64,000 nucleotides of DNA from Castanea sativa (lineage: Eukaryota > Streptophyta > Magnoliopsida > Fagales > Fagaceae). A model generated the notes under the pieces. It saw only the letters and a list, made by a program, of their open reading frames with translations. It was not told the DNA's origin and made no database searches. The number at the start of each line of letters is the position of its first letter. Positions within the stretch are counted from its first letter, which is position 1. Position numbers and translations under genes: made by a program. This document shows positions 12,439-25,030 of this stretch, one piece after another. The stretch spans positions 28,730,001-28,794,000 of the forward strand of contig NC_134021.1 in assembly GCF_040712315.1 (NCBI RefSeq), read 5' to 3'.

Positions 12439-14840
12439 AATTTGTTTTTGTTGCATGTAATACTATAGGTGTTGAACAATTATTGTATCACAATGTCGGG
12501 TGAATTCATTGAATTTTGAGTCATTGTTATTCTGTTTTAGTACAATGCAGCCATACAGATGCATTGAGAGTTGAAAAGAGTTGTAGTTTCAGTTGTTTCA
12601 AGCATTCGAATTTAGTTACCTGCTTGGTAAATCTTTTTTTAAGGCATTGAAATAAAAAAACGATATGTTATCTATTTGTTTATTATTTTGACTCAACCTA
12701 TTATTTGAGGATTGAATATAGTGAAAATGGCTGCTTTCCTAATTGTTGCAAAAAAAAAAAACACAGCAATCACTCACTTTTTTTTATAGGTTTGGTTTGA
12801 TACTCTTCAAAATTTGTATTACATGCTGAAATTGGTAACATAAATGCGTGTATGCATGTTTTGTTTGAAATGTAATTTTCCAATTAGTTTTTGTTTAGAT
12901 GGTTTTCCTCGCCCTGTGTTTGATGTGGAGCAGCTTAGATGGTGTAGACTCACTATGTTTATATTTATTTTTGTATTGTAGATAGTTTAGCCTCACTATA
13001 CGCATTTTATCTTTGCATCTTATAAGCCTTCAAAGAGATGAATGATAATATCCCTTCTCTGATCTTGAAAAATTGCTGGTATGTCAAGTAGAAATTAATT
13101 AATTTGTCAATCTTACTTATTTTAAGATAAGTGCTAATCAAATTTAGAAGCTTTGTGTATTATGCCAAGAGCAGCAGCTTTTGTATTTAGTTTTTTTTTT
13201 AGACTAGCATGGAGTATTTCAGTTACAAAGGAAGTGGGTCTACCACAAGCCAAAAAATATATAAATATATAAATAAAGAAATTTGTTTTCAGGATTACAT
13301 CTGATGTAATTTGTTGGAGCTTAACATCTTATTAGAGAATGTGGAGTGCATGATATTGCTCCAATATTCATGTTAGCTGTAAAGGATTAGGAGTATAGTT
13401 TTAATTTTGGAAGCTAATAACCTATTGTTTTACTAATTTACTTTGTTCAAACACAATCTGTATCTTGTATGTTTCATTCAAGCCATAAATGGAGAATTGT
13501 TTTAATACCACTTTTTTGTTTCTTTTGTAGGAAAAAAAAAAAAGATTCCATAATTGGTGTTGAGTTTTTTTGTATCATCTAACTTAAAATTCATTTAAGA
13601 ATCTATAATATGCCTTTTAGTTTTGCATAGTGATAAAGGTGTTCATTAAAGCTTGCTATTTGTTAAGTCTCTCTCAACCCTCTCTTTGAATCTTTGCCTC
13701 AAATTTATAATATCTAATACTATGCCCATCCTGCGTAATCATATATAACTAAGTTATATAACTTATATTTTAGACCAAGTTACAATTTCAACAGCAAATA
13801 CTATAATAGGAATTATATCCGTAGCCTTTTGTACTTTCCTATGTTAAAACAGAGTTCCAAACATGTTTATATCTATAATTATTTATAGATGTGAATTGAT
13901 TTTCTCATGCTCAACCTTTACCACTCCGATGCAAAGAATTATTGTAGTTCTTAGCCTATATGGATCATATCATTTGAGTTTTGCTTTTGACTTTGTCTTT
14001 GTTATTCTACTTGCAATATTCCAGCTAAATATAGGCATTTTTGTTTCTCTGCATTACTGTAGTTCTTAGCATGTATGGATCATTCTTCTTCAATTGGTTT
14101 ATAGGAAAGAGATGATATTTTAGGAGGAGAATGCTTGAGTCAAGATTGTCAAAGCATTGAGTAACCATGATAGCTAATTGCAGTTGCTATTGGTTTATGT
14201 GTAAATTAAATGTCTAGAACTAACATAGATGTGGCAATAGTGTTTATTGAAATTCTTGATAAATTGAATCTTTGGGTGCATGATTTACAATTAATATGTT
14301 GTATGTTTTTATTGTTGCAGAATTTTATTTGGATTTTGGCTTTGAGCCTAGCTAGGTAAACATACAACGGTTGCAATTCTTTTTTTTCTTTTTTTTTTAC
14401 TTCGTTCTTTTAGATTTTTTCTTCATGGGCTAATCAACCTCTTAATGATTCCTTTAGCCTTTTCTTTTTATCATGAGGTTGAATAATTATTTTTTTATTT
14501 AACTATGGTTACCTTCTACTGAACATGGTAGCAACCTTTTTATTTTAATTTTCTTCCTCCCTTCTTCGTTTGGTTTTAATATTAGATCTTTTAAAATAGA
14601 GATTTGAAGGTCTATAAGAATCCAATGGTTAAATCATTAAACTACACAAAAATTTTGAACTCTAGTGCATCATTATTGTAAACGAAACAAATACCCAGAA
14701 GTATGAGTTTATGTTTTAGATTTTTGATGTTTGAAGTAGAGTGGCAAAATTAGCTTTAGACTCCAATTGCTAATTAAATTTCAAGGAGCGATGAAAAAAA
14801 CTTAGATGAAGTCCCATGCTTCGTGTTACCGTTTTGGTAG
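9855..14840. other. Intron-like MULE interior, no coding gene recognised
   Basis: Long T-rich, intron-like sequence. Visible pieces are a probable SLX1 intron start (9855 to about 10200), a TATA-like GGTATAAAAACTA at 10650, a CT-rich untranslated-exon look-alike at 11840-12111 ending in a strong donor (GAAAG|GTAAGT), a 28-bp tandem duplication of TTTTAAAAATAATTAAAACA at 11975-12030, and a (TA)n tract at 12386-12436. These resemble promoter and 5' untranslated parts of other captured genes. Confidence 0.4.
12386..12436. repeat. (TA)n microsatellite
   Basis: About 25 uninterrupted TA units. Confidence 0.95.
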
Positions 14841-14849
14841 TTGCTACAG

Positions 14850-15150
14850 TGAAATCGAGTCTAAGAAACTCGAAATGTTAGTTTGCTAATTAGTTTGAAA
14901 ACGATGTTAACTAACGTATATGTTTGAAAATGGGTGTCTTATGCCAATTTTCTCCTTTTGGTTCTGTTTTTGTTTTAGGGAAATCGAGTGTTAAAGAGTC
15001 GAGTTCACGTGGAACTCAATTTTCTGAGTTTCGAGTTGTTACAGTGAAATCGAGTTTAAAAACCTTGAGATGTTAGTTTGCTAATTAGTTTGAAAACAAT
15101 GTTAACTAACATATATGTTTGAAAATTATCTTTATATGCCAATTTTCTCC
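14850..15150. repeat. Two tandem copies of a MULE end, upstream of the PMD gene
   Basis: The segments 14850-14965 and 15045-15150 both carry GAAATCGAGT, then GATGTTAGTTTGCTAATTAG (AATGTTAG in the first), TTTGAAAAC, and end TATGCCAATTTTCTCC. The order matches the right terminal repeat of the second MULE (62020-62136, ending in the equivalent of AAATTTTGGCC). They look like relics of a related element's end lying inside the 24-kb unit. Confidence 0.6.
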
Positions 15151-15382
15151 TTGCAATGTCACCCGAACTTACCTAGTAGTTTTAACTTGATGTCTTCTAT
15201 TTAGCTAGTTTTTCTATTCACTTGATTCTATCTTATTGACATAAATATTATCTCTTATGGAGGTTGTGTGCATAGTGGTATTTGGAGAATTGTGCAATAA
15301 ATTAGGCTATACATTGAGATCCTTGCCAATTTATCTTGAACATGGGCTTATATTACTCTTGACTCCCTAAAATTTGTGTAGT

Positions 15383-18300
15383 ATGGCTGCCGTTGTTGAG
15401 GTGGATGATGAGTTCGGTCCTGGTCCCAAGGTTCCTTCGGTGTTAAGGTTTCTAACAGAACATCGATCATCCGCTGTTTGGGAAGGCCAGGTAAAATTAA
15501 AATCGACGACCTGCTGAATACCAGCTCTTCCTTTTCTTATCCTTTTACATTATGTTGATTTTTTTTTTTCATTTCTAAAATCCTAAGTTTGTCAATGGTA
15601 TCACTAGCTTTGAATGCATAGTAATGTTCTTTGAAAATGGTTTCTAAATAATTATCTACCTCTTATCATTTTTGTTTTAGGCTATACTCCTGATTTTGTT
15701 GATGAAATTCTTCTTGAGCATAACCTTAATCTTGATATATAGCTTTTGTATTTTTGGTTTTTGTATAAAAAAAATAAGGAGACTACAAACGCTTCGTTAA
15801 ATAAGTTGTCATAGACTCATGGAAATTCCAATTGAAGAATTTATAGTCTATTTTCCCAACAATAGCTACAATCATTTATACAAAGGTAATGGCATATTAC
15901 ATCTCATCACCATGGTTCTATCATGTGCAGGATCCGGGGGTATTGAAATGTCGTGGTCGTAATGAGGAGTTTCGAAAACGAAGCCCGATGGTGGATGATC
16001 GCATCCTCGACATTGTCAAGAGAATTGGATTAGAGGGGCTGTATAGGACCCCATTTAGAGAGCTTGATCATAATTTGATAACGGCCTTTGTTGAGCGATG
16101 GCGGCCTGAAACCCACACCTTCCACCTTCCACATGGTGAGATGACGATCACATTACAAGACATGGAGGTTCTGTTGGGGATTCCAATCGATGGTGAGGCA
16201 ATTGTTGGAACTTGTGCCTTGAGGTGGGCTGTTGAATGTCAGCAAATGCTTGGAATTGTTACTAATTCAGTGGTGCTTAAAGGACAGAGGATCCAAATCA
16301 AGAAGCTACTTGAAAAAATTGACCAAGGGTTGCCCGATGGTGCAGAAGAGGTTGCTGTGCATCAGTATGCACGGTGTTATATTCTAGCACTCCTAGGGGA
16401 CACAATTTTTGCTGACAAGTCTGGCGATAGGGTGCATACGATGTGGTTGCAGATGTTGAGGGACCTTCATAATCCACATCGGTACAGTTGGGGGAGCGCT
16501 TGCCTTGCATGGTTGTACAGAGAGTTATGCAGGGCAACCGACAAAAACGCTAGTCAGATTGGTGGGGCCTTAATACTCGTTCAATATTGGGCATGGTCCA
16601 GATATTCTTTTTTGTGCCCAAGGATGGACCTCCCACCAGATGGTGCATATGGCCCACCATTGCCATCTTCGCCATTGTCTATTAAGTAAGTCTCTTTCTT
16701 GGTCGATTCTCTCTATTTTTTTTGGATCCATCATTCTAAACGATATGACACATTGAACTTAGCATTATTCAACTACTTAAGTTTTTGAACTTAGCATTAC
16801 AAAATAATTGAACTTAGCATTATTCAAGTATTATTCTACAATTAAAGATGCATATGTAGTGTAGTAGTAGTATTCCAAGGAAAAACTCGATAAAATGTGG
16901 ATTTTTTAAGCTTCCATCAGCATACATATCCTTTTTCTTTTTTATTACATTGCATAATTGGTAGATATTGATTTCCTCTTTCTTCATTGTAGGTTGGTTT
17001 GGGTCGTGAGCACGAAGAATAGCCCCGCCGAAATCTGTTTGGTTCGGTACCGTCAGCTTCTAGATTCTATGTATCCCAACCAGGTATCCAAATTGTGTTT
17101 CTTGTAATGTTATCTTAGTGTATATTGTTATAACTGTAAAATATGTCAATTCAAAATAATGGAACATTGCATAATGTGCTGCGCCTTTTTTTTACTACAA
17201 CAGGTGGTGTGGCAACCATATGAAGCCGAATTAGGCCACTTGCCTGCGTTCTGTGTAGCAGGACGGGACATGTGGATGGCGAGGGTGCCGCTTGTATGTT
17301 TCTGGCTAGTAGAGAAACATACACCGGATCATGTTCTTCGTCAGTTTGGGATGGTGCAAGAAATTCCTGAAGATGTTGATATTGACGATGCCCTTCATAA
17401 GATAGACTTGAGGGGGAAGATTGAAGTTGATTGGAGGGTCAGAAATTTTAGCCACATCCAAGTATGGAATACGAGAGCATAGAAACTATGTCATGGAGCA
17501 CGACTAGAGGGTGCTATGTCGAGTGTTCATCCATACTTCGGCTGGTATGGTAAAGTCACATGGAGGTTTGTCGACCACACTAGCGCCTCACTTCTTATTA
17601 CGGTAATCGCTTTGATCTTTCTTTCCAAATTTTGTTGCATATTACCATTTTTGCGTTAGGTGTACTAATTGTATTACACAAATTGCAGGTCGCCATGCAC
17701 AAGCAGATGTTGATACGTTATGTAGTAGACAGTCATGAGCACAAGCTGATTACAGCTATGCTAAAGGAAGTGGATCGCCTTCACCGTCTAGCTACCCATC
17801 TTCCCTTGGAAGATGCCGATACAGCAAATCCAGAACTGCCAGAACATAATGGACGACCAAGCACGAGCTCAACTCCTGCCAGCCATAGCCATGGCCAGTG
17901 TGCTGCACCCCATCAACGGCAAAATCAACCCCCTCCACCCCCACATGCTTCTCCTGCCCTAGAGTTCCCTCCACCCCCACATGCATCACTTGCCCCAGAG
18001 TTCCCTCCACCCCCACATGCATCTCCTTCCCCAGAGATCCCTCCTCGTACTACTCCTGCATTTCCTGACCTACAGATCCCTATACCCACTGCACGTGCAT
18101 CTTTTCACCCCGAGATCCCTTCACCCACGCTATGTACATTTTCTGACCCCGCTCATCTATCCCTTACTCCACCATCCTTTGATCTCGGCATTGATTATAA
18201 TGACGCCCCTCCTGTCATGCACGCTCAATCTCCCTCATACAGCATTGGTCATATACACCATGTACCATCCCATAGTGACTCCATGTCATTCATGCCCACT

Positions 18301-18737
18301 CCTGGACTGCATACAGCTCCTACGACTATGAGCCTCACTCACATTTCGTCCGCTACACCATCCTCCCACGCCGTTGTAGTATCTTCAGTTGTTGGGAGTC
18401 AAGCAAATCAGCCAGCTGTGCATGTCGAGAATGAGCAAGTAGTTGGGTTACACTCACCCCCACAAGGTCGGCCTAAACGCACAAGAAAAGCACCTCCTTG
18501 TGGGACAGGTGGTCACAAAGCAGGACACAAGGCTGGCCCCACGGTATGATTGGTCATTCACTAGCTTTGAATACTTTCGTGACTGCTGTTATGGTTGGTA
18601 TTAAAATTCATTTGATCCTTTGTTTCTTTGTAACTTCGTCTTTGCAACAACGCAAGGAGCCTGACCAAGGAGATGTGGTACCCCCTCCCCCACATACCAG
18701 ACATTATACAAGACAGCATAAGCGTCAAGTGCCATAG
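15383..18737 (+). pseudogene. Plant mobile domain (PMD) gene, MAIN-like, six exons
   Basis: Inferred exons are 15383-15490, 15931-16685, 16993-17083, 17204-17602, 17689-18543 and 18657-18737, all with GT/AG and matching phase. The product begins MAAVVEVDDEFGPGPK and has the PMD core in exons 2-4, with motifs such as 'LEGLYRTPFRELDHNLITAF', 'ERWRPETHTFHLPHGEMTIT', 'DMEVLLGIPIDG', 'AWLYRELC' and 'QYWAWSRYSF'. A proline-rich tail with three PPPPHAS units follows, and the end is RHYTRQHKRQVP. PMD proteins (MAIN, MAIL1) act in silencing and genome stability in Arabidopsis, and many PMD genes live inside transposons. The frame is open except near 17465-17510, where TAG at 17480-17482 and paired frame changes break a short stretch. 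The gene therefore encodes an interrupted protein unless that is a sequencing error. Confidence 0.82.
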
Positions 18738-18899
18738 GGTCAGCACCCCATCTGCCTACAAATGGTGTTCAATTCAGCATGTATATAATCTGTTTGCAAG
18801 TAAGGCTTAGTTCTTAATTATTATTTGTGTTGATCTTTGTAAGGTGATTCATTAAAATTGGAGTTTATAGTAAACTTATGGACTTATGGTGTCTGGTGT

Positions 18900-19750
18900 T
18901 ATTGTGTCAGGAAGTGGACAAGTATTATGACCTATCAGAGATTTTGGTGAAAGCGGGATATGTTGGGTCCTACAAGGTTATTTTTTTATTTTGAGCCAAC
19001 TTTGTCCATGAATTTAGTATTTTCAGATTCATGTAAATGTACTTGACCTTCATACAATTCCTTTTGTGTGCCTTTTGAAAATCTTGCTTGGTATATTGCA
19101 TACTAAAATTTTGCTAAAACTAACTGGTTTCAAACTTTTCTTCTTAAAATTTTTTTAAATCGTTTTCTATCTTCCAAAAATTTAAGAAGAATTTGACTCA
19201 TCTTGAAAGCTAATGTTATCAACTTGCTGATTTGAGGTATGCTTGTCTAAAAATGGACCCAACATATGGTGGTCTTTCAATTGATAACTGGGAACTTATG
19301 GATATTTGGGATTCGCAACCTGAGAAAATGGAACTGTGTGTGTGTCAAGTCACTGTATTCATGTACAGACTATAAGGCAAAGTTCACGGCCAATGCAGGT
19401 TTTCATGAGCATTGTAGAGTGCAAATGAATATTTTCTTTATTTGATAGATAGCGTGACTATTCATGTTGATTTATGAATGAAAATCTAGTTGGAAATTCT
19501 TAACAAATTGTTAACTGAACCACCAAAATTTTTCAATTTTATTTATGGTTTTATGTGCTGAGATTTGGTTGCAATTTTTATATACATATCTTTACATTGG
19601 TGCATGATTTTAATCATAATTGTGGTTCAGTGCAAGAGAATTTGTTGATGATCCTGTTGTTAATGTGTCCAATGATTTGCTCAATGAAATGTCATTGCAT
19701 GATGTAAGATTGGATCCAAACTCAATACATTGGCATGCATAGCAAACGAA
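18900..19750 (+). other. Unidentified exon-like fragments
   Basis: Three short open stretches look like gene pieces. They are an exon bounded by CAG and GT at about 18912-18979 (EVDKYYDLSEILVKAGYVG), a stretch near 19250 (MDPTYGGLSIDNWELMDIWD) and one near 19632 (AREFVDDPVVNVSNDLLNEM). They have normal amino-acid composition, but I do not recognise the families. They sit between the PMD gene and the kinase, so captured gene debris is the likely origin. Confidence 0.35.
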
Positions 19751-20829
19751 TTTGGAGTACCTATTGATGTTGGTTGTGGATAGTTTGGTTTGGAGCTATA
19801 GGAAGATAGTCTCTTTTGGAGTACCTAAAATGTCTTTTGCCTCTTTTGCTTTTGCTATCACATTTGTTTTGTGTTGTTTTGTTTTGGGTTGTTCCAAAAC
19901 AGGCAAGTGTGGCTTGAGAGAAGCTGAAACTTCCTTTTTTTGGGGCTTTGGGATAGTATAGTGACAGCATTTGACCGTTTGAGTAAAACCCAGAAAGGAA
20001 AGCTAAAACTGAATCCTTGCATATTTGGGAGATTTTGGACAATGGGGTTGATTTAAATGGATTTGGGAGCCTGGGAATGAGATTTTGAGGTTCTTTTAAG
20101 AAGAGATCTGGGGTTTGAGTTTTGTTCTTTTTTTTTTAGGAGGGCCTTGTGGAGCAAGTGATTTCAGAAGTGGTTCTGTGAACAGGTAAGCATTGAGAAA
20201 CTTTTCTGTGCATAGAGCCTTTGTGTTTTTTGTTTTTGTTTTTTCTTTGAGTGTTTATATATTCATTTATTCTCTATTTGTTTGCTTAGAGAACTGGGAA
20301 AATCTTTAAAAGATAATGGAACTTTGTAATTGTTAAGTGTTTTCCAGAATTCATAACTTTTAAACCTGTAGGTTTGTTGTCGGTGTGGTTGTTTTAGGAT
20401 AGGTTTGGGGAAGATTTTGGTTTTCGTAGCCCCCAAACGGTGAAAGTTTGTCTTTCCGGGTTGTATGGTTCTTTTTCTTCTTCTTTTGTGTGTGTATGGA
20501 TGATTGGGTTGTTTGGTTATTGGTTTGTATGAAATGATATATGAATGTGCTTGTTGAATGTGTTGGTTTTTCAGAAAGCAACTACACGGTTTATCTGTCT
20601 GATTTTGATTTTGTCTTTCTTTGGTTGAAATCCGGATTAGTTATAGGCATTTGTATTGAGTAGGAGACAGGCTTGTGCTGTCTGTTGATGAGAATCTTGA
20701 ATGGTGAAAATTGGGTGGAAGATTTGGTCTTTGGTGACATAATGCAAAAGTAGAGTTTTTGGTTTTATGGAATTGCATTTTTCTTATGTTTTTACTGTGT
20801 AATTTGCAGGCAACTTGGTATCAGAAAAA
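19751..20829. other. Probable 5' region of the captured kinase
   Basis: No coding gene was found. A short segment ending TCTGTGAACAG|GTAAGC (donor at about 20186) looks like a 5' untranslated exon, and an acceptor TTTGCAG at about 20809 precedes the kinase start codon. Confidence 0.4.
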
Positions 20830-23800
20830 ATGGCAACTGATCTTAACACAGGACTGTCCAAAAAGACATTTGTTTTTGGTTTGAAAGTGTGGGTGTTAAT
20901 GGGGATCACTGTTGGGTTGTTTATTGTAGTAATCCTTGTGTTGCTATCATTTTGTCTTACTTCCCGAAAGAAATCTAAAAGGGGTAATGACATGCTTCCC
21001 CTTAGCCAAATTCCAGCTGTTTCAGAGGAAATCAAAGAGCTTAGGTTGATGAAGCTTCAGCAAACCATTATTTTCCCCAAGATGGTGCTTTTCTTACCCT
21101 CAGTGATAAGTTCCCTGACAAAGAGTTGGAGAAGGTTTTGATCCAATCAAAGAATGGAGATAATGGGAGTCAATCAGGTTCATTTAATAATGTTCAGCAA
21201 GAAGCTGCTGGTTCTCCTGTGGGAAGAAGAGGGAGGTGCGGGAACAATTTCTGTGCACAGGCCTTCTTCTCACCCCATAACTGCTCCTTCACCTTTGTCT
21301 GGTCTGCCTGAGTTCTCTCACCTTGGTTGGGGTCACTGGTTTACACTAAGGGACCTAGATCGTGCAACAAATTGGTTTTCAAAGGAAAATATTATCGGTG
21401 CCGGGAAATTATGGAACTGTCTTTTGAGGTCAGTTCATTAATGGGTCTCCTGTGGCTGTTAAGAAGCTGTTCAACAATCTGTAAGTTATTTCAATGCTTG
21501 TTTCGCTTACATTTTTTTTCCTTTGTGGACTTTCTGTAGGTTATAATTTTCTTTCTATAATTGTATCAATTATCTTATAGAGGACAAGCCGAGAAGGAAT
21601 TTAGAGTGGAAGTTGAGGCTATTGGTCATGTTCGGCATAAGAACTTAGTTCGTCTTTTGGGGTATTGCGTTGAAGGAACAGAAAGGTATCATATCCATTT
21701 ATATTCCTTCTTTGTATTTTTGGCACTAGTCAATTATATTTTAATTTCATGACTGTGTTGAAATAAATTTATACAAATGAACTGTAAAATGAAAATTTTC
21801 TTATCCCTCAGTGTTTCACTAATCTATTGAGCATTGATTAATACTCTTCATATGAAAATAATAAAATTGTGTCAAGAATTCACTAGGATATTTTTTACTA
21901 GAAAACAAAAGAAACTGTAATCTTTGCAACTGAATGAGTTGACTAATTTTTGCATGCATCTTTGCAATTGAATAGATTCCCTTGTCAGGTTGTTGGCATA
22001 TGAGTATGTCAACAATGGCAATTTGGAGCAGTGGGTTCATGGAGCTATGCGTCAACATGGATTTCTTACTTGGGAGGCTCGGATGAAAATTCTCCTTGGC
22101 ACTGCTAAGGCGTAAGTCCAGCCATACCTTAATTTGATTATGTAGCCTTCTCTTGAGTTTGTTGCCTTTAGACTCATGATTACATGTTGCAGGCTGGCTT
22201 ATTTACATGAGGCTATTGAGCCTAAAGTAGTCCATCAAGATATCAAATGAAGCAATATATTGATTGATGATGACTTCAATGCTAAGATATTTGATTTTGG
22301 TCTGGCCAAATTGCTGTGTGCTGGGACAAGTTATATTACAACTAGAATTATGGGTACCTTTGGGTGAGTATTTCCCCCCTTTCTGATAAACAGATTCTTG
22401 CATTGTCAATAGGCACCGATTTATTTGCTCTTCTTTTTCATTGTTTTAGTTTCCTAGATTTAGTATATGTACGAGAAAATATTACTTTAACTGATTGGTA
22501 TTTAACTATCCTTTTTCTTCCCCTGCTTTGATTGTGTGTCAGTTATGTTGCTCTAGAATATGCTAATTCTGGCCTCCTAAATGAGAAGAGTGATGTCTAT
22601 AGTTTTGGGGTGGTGCTTCTGGAAGCAATTACGGGAAGAGACCCAGTGGATTATGGCCGGCCCCAGCATGAGGTATGCAATCATATTTCTTTCTGCTGCA
22701 ACAGTTATTTGAAATTCCGCATGAGTATTGTTATTTCACTGTATTTGTTGCGTAGCAGTTACTGAAGGTGTTTTATAGGATTTCACTTTCCCCTCTCATG
22801 GATGCATGTTGTGAGTTAGTTAAATATAACTTGCAATTTCAATGTAATGGATACATGCATACCAAAGTTACTTTGGAGTTTTTAGCAGCTTAATTTGTTA
22901 TATCATGCAGTTTTGCTTCCAAAATTTATCTCAAAATGCATGACATGGCACTATACACTTACAAACTCACACTTGTCTCGGTGTGATCCCATGGGTGGTT
23001 CTTGCAGGTAAATCTAGTTGACTGGCTGAAGTTGATGGTTGGAAGCAGGCGCTCAGAAGAGGTGGTAGATCCAAACATTGAGGCTAGACCATCAACAAGT
23101 GCCCTTAAGCGAGCCCTTTTGACTGCTTTGAGATGTGTTGATCCAGATGGTGACAAAAGACCGAAGATGAGTCAAGTTGTTCGCATGCTTGAATCTGAGG
23201 AATATCCTATACCTAGAGAGGTTGCTTCTAAAATCCTTTCTCTTCTTTTTTTTTGTTTTTTTTTTTTTTTTCCGGTCTAAGAGCTTATAAAATCTTCTTA
23301 GAACCAGATATACACATCTTGGTGCAGTGCATGCTTACGACCAAAATTTTACATGTTAGAAACATATGAGACTTGTGTCTCTTTTTCACTTCGGGTGTAA
23401 GTTAATCAACACCTGAAAGTTTAGAAATCCATATTTGCTTACAAAATACATTTCGTTTTGAATGCGAAAATGATTAACTACTAAAATGTAGACTAAAGCA
23501 CTCTTTTGGTCCTAAAAGTTTGGGCCTTCATGTTTAATTCCACTTTCATTCGGTCCTATTATCCATTTTTGCCAGTATTCTGACTGTCTATATTATATTT
23601 TTCTGCCTACTTCAATGAAATTCTTGCATTCTACAGCATTTCAAAGCTAGTGTTTCATGAAATATTTAAAAATGAAAGGCACTTAACGATCAAGATTCTA
23701 ATGAAAATGGAGTGCAAGGCCAATATAAAAACAAAAACATTAAGTGACAGAGGGAAAATTTTAAAACGTAGAAGGGCCAAAATTAAAATAGCCTCAAACT

Positions 23801-24037
23801 TTAAGGGCCAAAAGTGTACTTTAGTCTAAAATTTAAAGGTCAATTTCTTCCTTCATGTATATATGTATACGCAAATTGACCCTTCATGTATGATGTCCTT
23901 GGAATTTTCAGGATCGAAGACGCAGGAGGAGTCAAGCAGGCAATGCAGAGCAAGATTCTCAGAGAGAGAATTCTGACATGGATAGGATTGACAATCCAGA
24001 TTTGAGATCAAATGGCAGAAGGAACTATCGGGCATAG
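20830..24037 (+). pseudogene. Receptor-like kinase pseudogene (At2g42960/At5g18500 type)
   Basis: Seven exons with canonical splice sites: 20830-21480, 21581-21685, 21989-22111, 22193-22363, 22543-22672, 23008-23220 and 23912-24037. The N-terminus MATDLNTGLSKKTFVFGLKV and a transmembrane segment (about residues 20-42) match plant kinases with a short extracellular part. The kinase domain follows '[19 protein letters not shown]'. Damage is clear: frameshifts in exon 1 (near 21062, 21235 and 21405, the last in the glycine loop), HRD changed to HQD at 22233-22241, TGA in place of Ser in DIKSSN at 22248-22250, and APE changed to ALE. DFG and the subdomain IX-XI exons remain readable. Introns are retained, so a genomic copy was taken. 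It cannot make an active kinase as it stands. Confidence 0.85.
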
Positions 24038-24449
24038 ACAATTTCATTAAGCCAATCACAGGATCTGATGAGAGATATTGGTTGAAGGTTGAATCTTGCA
24101 TTCTTTGAAACTTATATATTCTTATGCCTGCCCTTGTTGAGATCAAGGGATGGAAACATAAATTAGTGATTGCGGCATGGTTCATATTCTGTTCCTTTTT
24201 AATACCTAGATTTAGATGTTGGGAAGAAGATTATTTTGTTTATGAAAGTGGCAAAGATTATAGGATGTGGATTGATAGTACTGTGATTTTAGCTTACTGC
24301 CCTTTTAGAGCAGTGCTGCAAGGATAGTTTCAAATCATCAGCAAGCATAATTGACACCAGTGCAAGGCATGTCTGGCTTTCCACTATGGGGAATGCCTCA
24401 ATTCAAATCTTGGGGGTGTCATCCATTTGACCCTTCACCTAGCAATCCA

Positions 24450-24469
24450 CCCCCCCCCCCCCCCCCCCC
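24450..24469. repeat. Poly-C tract
   Basis: About 20 consecutive C in the spacer between the kinase pseudogene and the KH gene. Length is probably unreliable in assembly. Confidence 0.9.
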
Positions 24470-25030
24470 AACCAAAAATAAAAAGTATCCATTTTCCTAC
24501 TGTACAAAGTACTAGACTTTATGTTCTAAGTTTCTGAGAAGTTGGTATCTAAGAAATGGGACGCAAATAGATTTACTGGAATTTCTTTCTCCTTTCTCAC
24601 ACTAATAAATTTTGTACAGCTTACTTCTCATCATTTTTAGGGATGCCCTTTTTATTATTGCTAATAAGAATTCACTAAGTACAAAATGCTGACCATTTGT
24701 TTGATTTAGTTATTTTTTTATTGACCTATATTGGCTGGTTTGGCTTTTGGCAGCACCCTGGGTTTAGTTTTTATCCAGCATTGTTTTCCTTAGCTGATCA
24801 GCCATAATCATCTGTGGGTTCAAAAGAAACTCAAGTTTTACTATGATGGATTTAATTTGTCTAATAAGGTATGTTATTTATTAAATTGAAGCAAGGGTGA
24901 ATTTTGCTTTTCCATGACCGTTTGTGCAGCATGAATTTTTTGTGAAAATTGTGCATTTAGGTTGAGTAGGAAAAAGTATATAAACTTAGACTGATTTTAC
25001 ACTTTCAGGAGCCAAGTTGAAATTAGAAAA

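Noticed and set aside
17792..18022. Antisense frame opposite the PMD proline-rich tail
   Set aside because: It is the complement of the PPPPHAS repeats and has no start context or splice support.
20830..24037. The kinase as a working host gene
   Set aside because: Several frameshifts, a stop in the catalytic loop and HQD in place of HRD rule out a full kinase product.
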